Positions 7,408 through 13,635 of a stretch of 39,297 bases of DNA are shown here, piece after piece. The DNA comes from a virus: IMG/VR virus record IMGVR_UViG_3300026501_000001, positions 1 to 39,297 of that record. One strand, written 5' to 3'. The position numbers were made by a program, and so were the translations under genes. How positions within the stretch are numbered: position 1 is the stretch's first letter; each line of letters begins with the position of its first letter. Under the pieces are notes generated by a model that was given only the letters and a program-made list of their open reading frames with translations, did not search any database and was not told where the DNA came from.

Positions 7408-7440
7408 TTAAATAAAAAATAGAACCTTTAAAAAGGTTCT
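7408..7440 (-). terminator. Terminator of the lysis operon
   Basis: On the minus strand a 9-base stem (AGAACCTTT / AAAGGTTCT) is followed by ATTTTTTATTT. It lies after the amidase stop and just before early promoter 3, so it separates late from early transcription. Confidence 0.8.
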
Positions 7441-7459
7441 ATAAACAGGTATTTAATAA

Positions 7460-8167
7460 TTATTTATTTGAGTAATATAATTTTTGAATTAAACCAGACC
7501 AATTTAAACTAGGAAATGTTTTCATATGTTTTATCCAAATATCTGCATAATCACTTTCTTTTTTAATAATTTCCTGCCATGTTAACATTTTCTCATTATC
7601 AGGTAAATCAAATTTTAAGTTAAAATATTTAAAAATAGCTTTTACCGTGGCTATTGCAAAAAGGTCTATATTAGCTTTATAAAATTTTACGTCATTCTCA
7701 TTAGTATGATAAAAATGTTCCATAAGACAAGCCACGGCATTTGTATTACTTAATTCATAAAGACCACTACTATATAAGACACTATCTGGTCGACTTCCTC
7801 TATCTGTTGTTGGTGTTACCGCTGATATAAAATCATACCATATATCAGATATTTTTTTACCGTTACCATTTTTATTCAAATGACTATAATAACTTTCACA
7901 ACCTCTTACGGTCTGTGTACCTGCATTTGAATGATTAGCTAAATGTAAAATTACTTTATTTTTATTACTATCTTGTACGATTTCAGATAATGTCATATTT
8001 TTATCTTTATTTTTAAATATTACAAAATCACAATTGATATCAGCTAAATCAATATAATATTCAATCCGGTCTCTTAGTTTAAACATGTTATCCTCTTCCG
8101 TACCATAACCAGCTACACCTATATTTTTTTCTTGGGTACTTGCTGATAAATAAATTTTTATAGACAT
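7460..8167 (-). CDS. N-acetylmuramoyl-L-alanine amidase (endolysin)
   Basis: An Amidase_3-type catalytic domain fills most of the 235 residues. KIYLSASTQEKN is the first strand, VILHLANHSNAG carries the catalytic/metal region, and CLMEHFYHTNENDVKF carries the conserved Glu. It cuts the bond between muramic acid and L-Ala in peptidoglycan. No cell-wall-binding repeats are visible; only ~40 residues follow the catalytic domain, so it is a short lysin. It follows the holin gene by 11 bases and GGAGGG precedes its ATG. A first-position His usual in this family (H of the SxGH type) is not obvious. Confidence 0.85.
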   Translation of the reverse strand: MSIKIYLSASTQEKNIGVAGYGTEEDNMFKLRDRIEYYIDLADINCDFVIFKNKDKNMTLSEIVQDSNKNKVILHLANHSNAGTQTVRGCESYYSHLNKNGNGKKISDIWYDFISAVTPTTDRGSRPDSVLYSSGLYELSNTNAVACLMEHFYHTNENDVKFYKANIDLFAIATVKAIFKYFNLKFDLPDNEKMLTWQEIIKKESDYADIWIKHMKTFPSLNWSGLIQKLYYSNK

Positions 8168-8178
8168 TTATTTCCCTC

Positions 8179-8460
8179 CTATTTCCCTACTATCATTTCA
8201 ACTATACCTTTAACAATTATTAAACCACCTGTCACAATAGAACCTATCAAGCCTACAAACTTATAATCAATCTCTTTTTTTTTAGTTTCCAATATTACCG
8301 GGCAATTTTCAGTATTTCTTTTACATTCTTCTTTAGTAACCATATTTTCTTCGATATACATTAATTTTGATTCAATCATATTAAATCTATTAGTTATGTC
8401 TGTTTTAAGGTCCTTAATATTATCAATTATTAAGTCTAAAAAACGATTATCTGCATCCAT
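8179..8460 (-). CDS. Holin, XhlA/BhlA-like
   Basis: 93 residues. The first ~65 are a charged coiled coil (FLDLIIDNIKDLKTDITNRF onward, with a short Cys-containing part), and the last ~22 form one membrane span (FVGLIGSIVTGGLIIVKGIV). This N-terminal helix plus C-terminal span matches XhlA/BhlA-type holins. It opens the membrane to let the amidase reach the wall. GGGAGG precedes the ATG. The large hairpin at 8484-8518 is in its leader. Confidence 0.82.
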   Translation of the reverse strand: MDADNRFLDLIIDNIKDLKTDITNRFNMIESKLMYIEENMVTKEECKRNTENCPVILETKKKEIDYKFVGLIGSIVTGGLIIVKGIVEMIVGK

Positions 8461-8483
8461 TTTGCAACCTCCCTTATTATATA

Positions 8484-8518
8484 AATGGTATACCTATATT
8501 ATAACAAGGTATACCATT
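8484..8518 (-). promoter_or_regulatory. Perfect 12-base inverted repeat with TATAAT in its loop, before the holin gene
   Basis: Arms AATGGTATACCT and AGGTATACCATT are fully complementary, with an 11-base loop holding TATAAT on the minus strand (8503-8498). It could be an operator around a -10 box or an RNA hairpin in the lysis leader. The -35 match is weak, so any promoter here would need an activator. Confidence 0.6.
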
Positions 8519-8593
8519 CTAAGGAAACTATTAAAATGAAAAACTACTCTATAGCAAAATATCAATGTAGTATTGATAGAAACAATCTAAAAT

Positions 8594-8605
8594 ATGACCG
8601 GTCAT
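8594..8605. repeat. 12-base perfect palindrome ATGACCGGTCAT
   Basis: A GC-rich palindrome in a very AT-rich non-coding stretch between the tRNA-like RNAs and the holin gene. It could be a dimer-binding operator site. Nothing else was recognised between 8519 and 8676. Confidence 0.4.
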
Positions 8606-8676
8606 TGCAAAATATTGTGTATTTTTATAATTAAAGCTGACTATTAAATACATGTTAATATAATTTTGCTTTATTC

Positions 8677-8714
8677 CTAGACTCAAACTAGCAGGGTTAG
8701 CAACCTGGTGTTTG
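8677..8714 (-). ncRNA. tRNA-Ser(GCU)-like fragment
   Basis: On the minus strand a hairpin CAGG/CCTG encloses TTGCTAA, which looks like a serine tRNA anticodon loop with GCT as anticodon. It is followed by CTAG-TTTGAGT-CTAG, a 4-base-pair T-arm look-alike. No acceptor stem could be found, and an alternative outer helix CAAAC/GTTTG competes with the T-arm. It may be a decayed tRNA or part of a larger structured RNA. It starts two to three bases after tRNA-like element B. Confidence 0.35.
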
Positions 8715-8716
8715 TA

Positions 8717-8771
8717 GTACGACGCTAAGAATCGAACTTAGTATTCATGACATAGTAACCATACCGTCATT
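8717..8771 (-). tRNA. D-arm-less tRNA-like element B, anticodon CAT
   Basis: 55 bases. Acceptor AATGACG/CGTCGTA pairs at six of seven positions (one A-A, one G-U). The T-arm is perfect: CTAAG-TTCGATT-CTTAG. Between them are only 23 bases: GTATGGTTAC in place of the D-arm, then a short stem TAT/ATA around GTCATGA, whose middle is CAT with T at position 33. There is no variable loop and no encoded CCA. Ordinary tRNAs have about 42 bases here. Its linker matches that of element A closely (GTATGGTWAC), so the short form is shared and not random loss. Confidence 0.5.
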
Positions 8772-8842
8772 ACCTAATACATGTATATTTAATATTTTTT
8801 TAATGTCACTTCCATAACCTAAGGAAAATATTAAAACCCCTA

Positions 8843-8899
8843 TTATAACGTTTGGACTTGAACCAAATATCCTCGAAAGATAGTTACCATACCGTTATA
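8843..8899 (-). tRNA. D-arm-less tRNA-like element A, anticodon TCG
   Basis: 57 bases. The acceptor stem is perfect (TATAACG/CGTTATA), as is the T-arm (TTTGG-TTCAAGT-CCAAA). The 25 bases between hold GTATGGTAAC and then TATC-TTTCGAG-GATA, a 4-base-pair anticodon-like arm with loop TTTCGAG (T33, anticodon TCG, A37), which would read CGA for Arg. The GG in the linker could pair with the T-loop as D-loop GG does. The discriminator would be A; CCA is not encoded. The shape recalls D-arm-less animal mitochondrial tRNA-Ser. Confidence 0.55.
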
Positions 8900-8904
8900 A
8901 CTGT

Positions 8905-8990
8905 GTAATTTTAAGTTTAATGTCCATAAAAATTACTAAAAATCTAGACTAACCATGTATAAATATACCAGATAGTAATATTGTTTATGG
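8905..8990 (-). ncRNA. Structured RNA with two competing folds
   Basis: On the minus strand CCATAAA (8990-8984) can pair with TTTATGG (8930-8924), and inside it ATTACTA (8979-8973) with TAGTAAT (8938-8932): two perfect 7-base helices. The bases of the last arm can instead form GTAATTTT/AAAATTAC (8936-8929 with 8912-8905). The two folds exclude one another, as in switch-type leaders. It lies just before element A. Confidence 0.4.
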
Positions 8991-9001
8991 TTAAGGCTTT
9001 A

Positions 9002-9020
9002 ATAAGGAATTGCACCTTAT
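9002..9020 (-). ncRNA. T-arm-like hairpin
   Basis: Minus strand ATAAGG-TGCAATT-CCTTAT: a 6-base-pair stem with a 7-base loop that differs from a normal T-loop (TTCAATT) at one base. No matching acceptor stem was found. It may be a remnant of another tRNA-like gene. The remaining non-coding stretch 9021-9260 has a CCGTG/CACGG hairpin (9119-9133) and a CGTAAAGC/GCTTTATG long-range pairing but no gene I can support. Confidence 0.35.
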
Positions 9021-9264
9021 ACCTCCACGCAATTTCAAAAAGTTTAATCACTATAACCCAAGTTTTCAACTAATTTAATTTATTGTGGTGTACTACTGCT
9101 TATACTATAAAACATAAGTCCGTGTTATCACGGAAAAAATAAAATAAACTTATTAGGTTAATTAAAATGTTTCATAAACACATAAAGCAAAAACAAAAAC
9201 ATAACAGGTTTAAAACTATTAATATAGTTAAGTTTAACGTGCTTTACGCTAACTTACACTATAA

Positions 9265-9293
9265 ATTATAACATATGTCGATTTTAAAGGCAA
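9265..9293 (-). promoter_or_regulatory. Promoter of the structured RNA region
   Basis: Minus strand TTGCCT (9293-9288), a 17-base spacer, perfect TATAAT (9270-9265). No open reading frame follows for almost 800 bases, so the transcript starts as non-coding RNA and probably runs on through holin and amidase to the terminator at 7408-7440. Confidence 0.75.
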
Positions 9294-9337
9294 TATGATT
9301 TTAAACAAAATAAAATATAGTTTGTACACAATTTGAT

Positions 9338-9694
9338 TTATTTTGTACTCAAATTATTCACATTTAAATCAATATTATTAATTTTGATAGGAATATCAAC
9401 ACCATTATGTTTAATTTCATTAGATTTTGTAATATTTTTAAACTCTGGTTCTTTAACAATTAATTCACTACTTAATCTATTAAATTGTATTTGTGTCATT
9501 ATTCCAATTTTATTTGTTTTACAATATTCTTGAAATATTTTATAAAAATCATTTAATGATTGAGGTTTATTAGCTGTTTTAGTATAACAATCAATAATCA
9601 CAGGTATTTTATTTTTTAATCTTTTTCTAATAATATGTTCGGCCTCAATCAATTGATCCTCTGGTATTTGATCTATAATTTTTTCAATATCCAT
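9338..9694 (-). CDS. Hypothetical protein with winged-helix-like core, 118 aa
   Basis: The middle (SLNDFYKIFQEYCKTNKIG, then MTQIQFNRLSSEL) resembles the small winged-helix domain often found at the end of D5-type primase-helicases (FxxFxxWCxxNG...sxxxFxxxL). Here it stands alone. I prefer the ATG at 9694 because an ATG four codons earlier lies right on the ribosome site (AAAGGG). It is divergent from the plus-strand gene at 9779 and shares a symmetric promoter region with it. Function unknown. Confidence 0.6.
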   Translation of the reverse strand: MDIEKIIDQIPEDQLIEAEHIIRKRLKNKIPVIIDCYTKTANKPQSLNDFYKIFQEYCKTNKIGIMTQIQFNRLSSELIVKEPEFKNITKSNEIKHNGVDIPIKINNIDLNVNNLSTK

Positions 9695-9724
9695 ACCGTA
9701 TAACATCCCTTTCTTTTTTTTTCA

Positions 9725-9750
9725 TTATATCACTTTATTTTATGATATAA
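9725..9750. promoter_or_regulatory. Symmetric divergent promoter/operator
   Basis: Perfect 8-base arms TTATATCA / TGATATAA with a 10-base centre. Each arm together with its next base forms a TATAAT box, one per strand, facing the two divergent genes. A regulator binding the dyad would control both. The -35 boxes are weak. Confidence 0.5.
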
Positions 9751-9778
9751 TAAAATAAAAAATTAATGGAGGTTTATT

Positions 9779-10132
9779 ATGTTATCTTATAAAGATTATG
9801 GAAAATTGTTTGATACCCCAGTATTACCAGTTGGTGCAATCATTGAACAACCGAATTTTAATTATGATTCAGAACTATTACAAGATTTTTTATTATTCTA
9901 TTCTTCAAATAATCCACTCGCTGACACTGTAACAATTGAAATTAAATTTGTAAATTCAAATAGTATTGAAACAAATTGGAGAAATTTTTTCATAATACCG
10001 GGTACTAATGGTTTTATTGAAAGTATTATGATGGGTCAAAATATGGGTTATGGCTTTAAACTAAGAATTATTAATAATGCACCTGTACAAATAAACGATT
10101 TTAAACTTTGGCTTCAAGGTAAAGCAATGTAA
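9779..10132 (+). CDS. Lone plus-strand protein, beta-rich, 117 aa
   Basis: Unrecognised. GGAGG precedes the ATG and a strong terminator follows, so it is a one-gene unit against the general direction. The sequence alternates polar and hydrophobic residues (TVTIEIKFVNSN, NWRNFFIIPGTNGF, YGFKLRIINNAPVQINDFKL), which suggests a beta-sandwich such as a decoration or tip protein, but the position away from the virion genes does not support this. Confidence 0.68.
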   Translation: MLSYKDYGKLFDTPVLPVGAIIEQPNFNYDSELLQDFLLFYSSNNPLADTVTIEIKFVNSNSIETNWRNFFIIPGTNGFIESIMMGQNMGYGFKLRIINNAPVQINDFKLWLQGKAM

Positions 10133-10147
10133 CCAATTAAATAAATT

Positions 10148-10170
10148 AAGGACCTTTATAGGTCCTTTTT
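10148..10170 (+). terminator. Rho-independent terminator
   Basis: AAGGACC / GGTCCTT with a 6-base loop followed by TTT, 16 bases after the plus-strand gene. Confidence 0.8.
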
Positions 10171-10227
10171 AAATTAACTCTAAATAGTATACATTTGTTT
10201 AGTTAGTGTTATTTACGGAAACTTTCG

Positions 10228-10476
10228 GGTAGTTCTGGTAGTCGTCTGGGGAAAAGAACTTCAACCTCCGCTTAGAGGGGAGAGGCTTACGGGAGTTCGG
10301 GGGAGGATTGAAAGAAACATATAAATATACATTTTTTATTTGTACATATGTACATAATTATGTATAAATAAAAAATTCTTATAAAGTGATTTAATTTACT
10401 ACCAGAACTATCCGTAAACCTCTACGCTCTAAACGGAGGTTGAAGTTTTTTTCCCCAGACGACTACCAGAACTACC
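10228..10476. repeat. Imperfect palindrome of about 250 bases, GC-rich arms
   Basis: GGTAGTTCTGGTAGTCGTCT near 10228 is matched by its reverse complement ending at 10476. The match runs on for about 75 bases with a few changes and, after a diverged stretch, into the centre, where two 18-base arms (10331-10348 and 10359-10376) differ at one base. The motif AGTTCTGGTAGT occurs three times in all. The arms are much richer in GC than the genome. No reading frame was seen. It could be a replication origin, a MITE-like insertion or a large RNA hairpin. Confidence 0.75.
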
Positions 10477-10628
10477 AGATTTTGAAACATAAATGTAATA
10501 GAAAATGAAAAAATAAAACTTGACTTTTATTAAAATAAGTGGATAACTTTTAATTTACATTTTTTAGGAGGATTTATAGAAATTACTTAGATATTTTAAA
10601 TAATGTAGATACGTTACTTATCATAAAA

Positions 10629-10648
10629 AAAAAGCCCTAATGGACTTT
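10629..10648 (-). terminator. Rho-independent terminator
   Basis: On the minus strand AAAGTCC-ATTA-GGGCTTT (one G-U pair) runs into nine T. It lies after the antirepressor stop. Confidence 0.72.
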
Positions 10649-10654
10649 TTTAAA

Positions 10655-11650
10655 TTATTCAGTTATAATATTTTCAAGGTCTTGTATTAAATCAGGTGTT
10701 AATTTGTATTTATAAAAAGTATTATTGATTTCTATAGCACGGTATTTCTCTTTTATTTTACCGTATTTATCATAAAATATTTCATATTCATTTTGAAATA
10801 AATAATTATTTAAAATGTTATCCATTTCTTTTAAAACACTAGTTTTATATAATAGTGTTTTATATTCTTTATCACCTACTATAGTATAAGTTTCTCTATA
10901 ATATATACCGTCGTATAATTCAGGTAAATTTGGTGTATAAAACAAATCTAATGGTGTTAATAATGCAGTTATAAGTCTAGCATGTGGTTTATTATTAACT
11001 GATAATATACCATAAAGCTGACCGATTTCCGTACTGGTGTACTCACCTTTTTTCTTAATATCTGGTGTAATATGATTATTCTCTTTCAAGCTAGTATTTT
11101 CAACTTTTAGTTTATAATTTTCTCTAACAGCAGCACCTAATTTACCCATTACTTGTGCTTCTCTAGACCGTGATATTTGACCTCTAGTTTTCCAAACAAT
11201 TACATTTTCATTTTTTAAAGCTGTTGTTTGTTCAATTAGTTTCTGTTTTTCTTTCTGTTCATTAATCCATACTTTTGCTCTTTCAATTGGATTATCAATT
11301 TGATAAGAAGGTACTTGATCCTTTAGTAACCTTTCACATTCTATGAAATAAAGACGGGCCTCTTTGCCTTTAGCATTTCGTTGAATCATAGATATTTCTT
11401 TCGCCATATCTAAAGTGAGTTGGTGGTCTATTTTTTCTTTTACAAAACGTTGGTCAACCCCACTATTTTCCGAAGGCTCATTTTTGAGCGGTCGAAATTC
11501 AGTGAAGTCTATGCCATTTTCAAATCCATAGTCTAACATCCTTGGGAACCAATCTTTTTAATCTGTGTTAATCTCTAAAAACGCATGCAGGTCTCGCCCT
11601 AAAACTGTTGGCCTATCGCTGTCATAGTTAACTTTTATTAACTCATTCAT
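10655..11650 (-). pseudogene. AntA/AntB-type antirepressor, interrupted by one in-frame TAA
   Basis: From an ATG at 11650 (GGAGG ten bases upstream) the frame reads MNELIKVNYD...GRDLHAFLEINTD, then TAA at 11560-11558, then KDWFPRMLDYGFENGIDFTE and on to 10655. Together this is a normal AntA domain (HLTLDMAKE-like LTLDMAKEISMIQRN, KGKEARLYFIECERLLK) plus a long C-terminal DNA-binding-type part. Family members have Tyr or Phe at the stop site, so TAT/TAC to TAA is likely. An ATG at 11539 could restart translation but has only AAGG right beside it. The 5' part has codons richer in GC than its neighbours. The full protein would bind and relieve a repressor. Confidence 0.8.
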
Positions 11651-11666
11651 AATTTTCATTCCTCCA

Positions 11667-11981
11667 TTAACTATATTTTAATATTCCTAAATTATATAAA
11701 GTTTCAATACCTTTTTCATTTACAATATTGTAACCATTTATTCTGATAATTAATCCTTTTTTCAATAAAAAATCTCTTTCACTTTTAGACATTAAATCAC
11801 CGTCAAAAGTTAATTTTGTTAATTGTTTTAATGTTTCTAAAGTACCTTTTCTAAGTTCAATCATTCTATTTTTTAAATAAGAATCTAAATCAAACATAGA
11901 ACTACATTTTTTAAAATTTTCACAATCCATACAACCTAAACCAAAGTTTTCACAATTTGTAATATCTTTATTTTCAATCAT
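11667..11981 (-). CDS. Cys-cluster protein with winged-helix-like C-terminus, 104 aa
   Basis: Starts at the ATG at 11981, nine bases after AAAGGA; an upstream in-frame TTG is less likely. CENFGLGCMDCENFKKC is a compact Cys cluster that could bind zinc or an iron-sulfur centre. The C-terminal half (LMSKSERDFLLKKGLIIRIN, then NEKGIETLYNLGIL) looks like a small winged helix. Perhaps a redox- or metal-linked regulator; not recognised. Confidence 0.6.
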   Translation of the reverse strand: MIENKDITNCENFGLGCMDCENFKKCSSMFDLDSYLKNRMIELRKGTLETLKQLTKLTFDGDLMSKSERDFLLKKGLIIRINGYNIVNEKGIETLYNLGILKYS

Positions 11982-11982
11982 T

Positions 11983-12159
11983 TTAATCAATCCTTTCTAA
12001 ATTCTTTATTTCTTTTTCTGTACAATGTTTTAATTTTCTACGTTTAATTCTATTTAACTTCTTTCTTTTTCTACCATGATAATCATTGCAACAAGGACAT
12101 TTATAACCGCCATGACCAATTATACCTTTATTTTGTTGGGTAAATAAATCTTTTGTCAT
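11983..12159 (-). CDS. Small basic zinc protein, 58 aa
   Basis: ATG after AAAGGATAATTGAT opens 58 codons that stop one base before the next gene's ATG. It has GYKCPCCNDYHGRKRKKLNR, an unusually basic zinc knuckle, suggesting nucleic-acid binding. Function unknown. Confidence 0.6.
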   Translation of the reverse strand: MTKDLFTQQNKGIIGHGGYKCPCCNDYHGRKRKKLNRIKRRKLKHCTEKEIKNLERID

Positions 12160-12262
12160 ATCAATTATCCTTTCTAATTAATTTAACTTAGCTCCCTAAC
12201 ACAGACTTATGTAAACAATGTTACTGCAAATTAGAAAGGAAGCTAAGAAATTTTATTATTTA

Positions 12263-12613
12263 TTATTCATTTTTTTTAGTAACTATATCTATAACTTTTT
12301 TAACTGATTTCAACGGTGAAGTTTCATTTAATCCGTTATTATTATCGTCACCATTAATTGTATCAACAAAAAATATATTAGGCTGTTGTTCCTGTAATTG
12401 TTTTTCATAATTAGGGTCTAAAATATTTGGATAATATTTTGAAGTATCATATCTGTCATACCACATTTCACGACTATTACACATAACATTGAAATTTTGA
12501 ATACAGTTACAAATATATTCAGTTAATATAAAATCAGGTGTATTACTTCCATTTTCAATAGAATATTCGTTTAATAATTTCTGTAAATCTTTTTTAAAAT
12601 CATTTAAATTCAT
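12263..12613 (-). CDS. NTPDFIL-type phage protein with pectate-lyase-type cap motif, 116 aa
   Basis: The N-terminal ~50 residues (ENGSNTPDFILTEYICNCIQ, then NSREMWYD) match a small protein type common in phages whose function I cannot name. The C-terminal part has IFFVDTINGDDNNNGLNETS, the same motif as the start of the beta-helix protein at 32335 (VFFVDPINGDDNNDGT). In beta-helix proteins this caps the helix. Here it ends the protein, so a module seems to have been copied or cut. The stretch 12160-12262 has no gene, only a weak CTTAGCT/AGCTAAG inverted repeat. Confidence 0.65.
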   Translation of the reverse strand: MNLNDFKKDLQKLLNEYSIENGSNTPDFILTEYICNCIQNFNVMCNSREMWYDRYDTSKYYPNILDPNYEKQLQEQQPNIFFVDTINGDDNNNGLNETSPLKSVKKVIDIVTKKNE

Positions 12614-12615
12614 AA

Positions 12616-12897
12616 TTATTTATTCCCTTCTTTTATTATTTTGCCATTTTTTAATATATATCCAGATTTACCACTATTTGTAAAATCATAAATCTTTTTT
12701 GCTTTAATATATACTTCACTAGTAATACCTAAAAGTATACATATTTCTTTTAAAGCACTTACTTTATCTAATAAAAAACTAGACATGTCTTGGTTCTTAT
12801 CTTCATAATAAAATTTATCTGCTTTTTGTTGTAATTCTGCTATTTTTTCAGCAAAAACCTTTATAACATATTCACTACACTTATTACATAAGTTCAC
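12616..12897 (-). CDS. Hypothetical helical protein, 93 aa
   Basis: Starts at GTG ten bases after AAAGG. MNLCNKCSEYVIKVFAEKIA begins with a Cys pair and leads into a coiled-coil-like helix; the end has GYILKNGKIIKEGNK. Not recognised. The first bases repeat (GTGAACTT twice), which may reflect slippage at the start. Confidence 0.5.
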   Translation of the reverse strand: MNLCNKCSEYVIKVFAEKIAELQQKADKFYYEDKNQDMSSFLLDKVSALKEICILLGITSEVYIKAKKIYDFTNSGKSGYILKNGKIIKEGNK

Positions 12898-12912
12898 AAG
12901 TTCACAACCTTT

Positions 12913-13068
12913 CTAACTGTTTTTTCTAGGTTTACCGGGTATAAAAGCATCCTTACAATCTTCACACCAATAAACATTACCCGGTTTATCTGACCATTGC
13001 CATGTATTATTACCAAAGCAATTAGGACATATTTCTTTACCTATATTTTTTTTCTCAATATTTTTCAT
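12913..13068 (-). CDS. Zinc-ribbon protein, 51 aa
   Basis: EICPNCFGNNTWQWSDKPGN followed by YWCEDC gives a classic two-pair zinc ribbon. I place the start at 13068, ten bases after AAAGG; the longer frame overlaps the end of another small gene. Zinc ribbons of this size often bind nucleic acid. Function unknown. Confidence 0.65.
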   Translation of the reverse strand: MKNIEKKNIGKEICPNCFGNNTWQWSDKPGNVYWCEDCKDAFIPGKPRKNS

Positions 13069-13084
13069 ATTTCTACAACCTTTC

Positions 13085-13219
13085 TTAATATTGTTTTCCA
13101 CATAATTTACAAATCCAATATATACGTTTAACTATTTTTTTAAGTTTATTATCATAGTAACTTTCTTGAATTTTATATAAGTCACCTCCACAACTACAAC
13201 CACCTATTTTAATTTCCAT
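13085..13219 (-). CDS. Zinc-ribbon protein, 44 aa
   Basis: ATG after GAGGTAATAACA; product has GGCSCGGDLYKIQ near the start and WICKLCGKQY at the end, a compact two-pair zinc ribbon. It follows directly on the 116-aa membrane protein gene. Confidence 0.6.
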   Translation of the reverse strand: MEIKIGGCSCGGDLYKIQESYYDNKLKKIVKRIYWICKLCGKQY

Positions 13220-13224
13220 TGTTA

Positions 13225-13575
13225 TTACCTCATTTTATAACTACTAAGAATTTTATCGGTTGGTAAAAACCAATAAGTTATTATTCTAATTTTTAAATCA
13301 TAGCTTTTATTTTTTTTAATTTTACTATACTGATTATAATTAATTATTATCTTTTGTTCCCCATTATGAACATATGTTAAATAATGCTCATAATCAGACG
13401 TTTTCCCATTGAAAATATACACTTCTTTAGTATTAACCTTAACATTCTGTTCATACACATAAGTATTTTTTTTGATTAAGTCATTACAAATCCAATCAAT
13501 ACCTAATACCACACCTACAAACAAGCTAAGAACTGATATAAATACAATAAATTTAGCAAACAAATCATTATTCAT
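13225..13575 (-). CDS. Single-span membrane protein, 116 aa
   Basis: Residues 8-27 (KFIVFISVLSLFVGVVLGI) form one membrane segment with the start in the cytoplasm; the rest has alternating strands (YLTYVHNGEQKIIINYNQYS) and would lie outside the membrane. AGGTGATT precedes the ATG. It may act at the cell surface, for instance in exclusion of other phages; this is only inferred from topology. Confidence 0.6.
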   Translation of the reverse strand: MNNDLFAKFIVFISVLSLFVGVVLGIDWICNDLIKKNTYVYEQNVKVNTKEVYIFNGKTSDYEHYLTYVHNGEQKIIINYNQYSKIKKNKSYDLKIRIITYWFLPTDKILSSYKMR

Positions 13576-13606
13576 TTAATTAATCACCTAATTTCATTTA
13601 CTATAT

Positions 13607-13635
13607 ATTATAATACTATAAATTATTATCTTCAA
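13607..13635 (-). promoter_or_regulatory. Probable promoter
   Basis: Minus strand TTGAAG (13635-13630), 17-base spacer, TATAAT (13612-13607), at the very end of the helicase gene and pointing at the run of small genes from 13575 downward. Confidence 0.6.

Noticed and set aside
8677-8899. Ordinary tRNA genes at these sites
   Set aside because: The space between acceptor and T-arm is only 23-25 bases in the two clear cases, so no normal D-arm plus anticodon arm plus variable loop can be drawn.
9119-9133. Terminator at the CCGTG/CACGG hairpin
   Set aside because: On the minus strand the T-run comes before the stem, and on the plus strand an A-run follows, so neither direction fits.
10228-10476. 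CRISPR array or simple rho-independent terminator
   Set aside because: The copies are inverted and only two, with no regular spacers; the arms are far longer than a terminator stem and no T-run follows directly.
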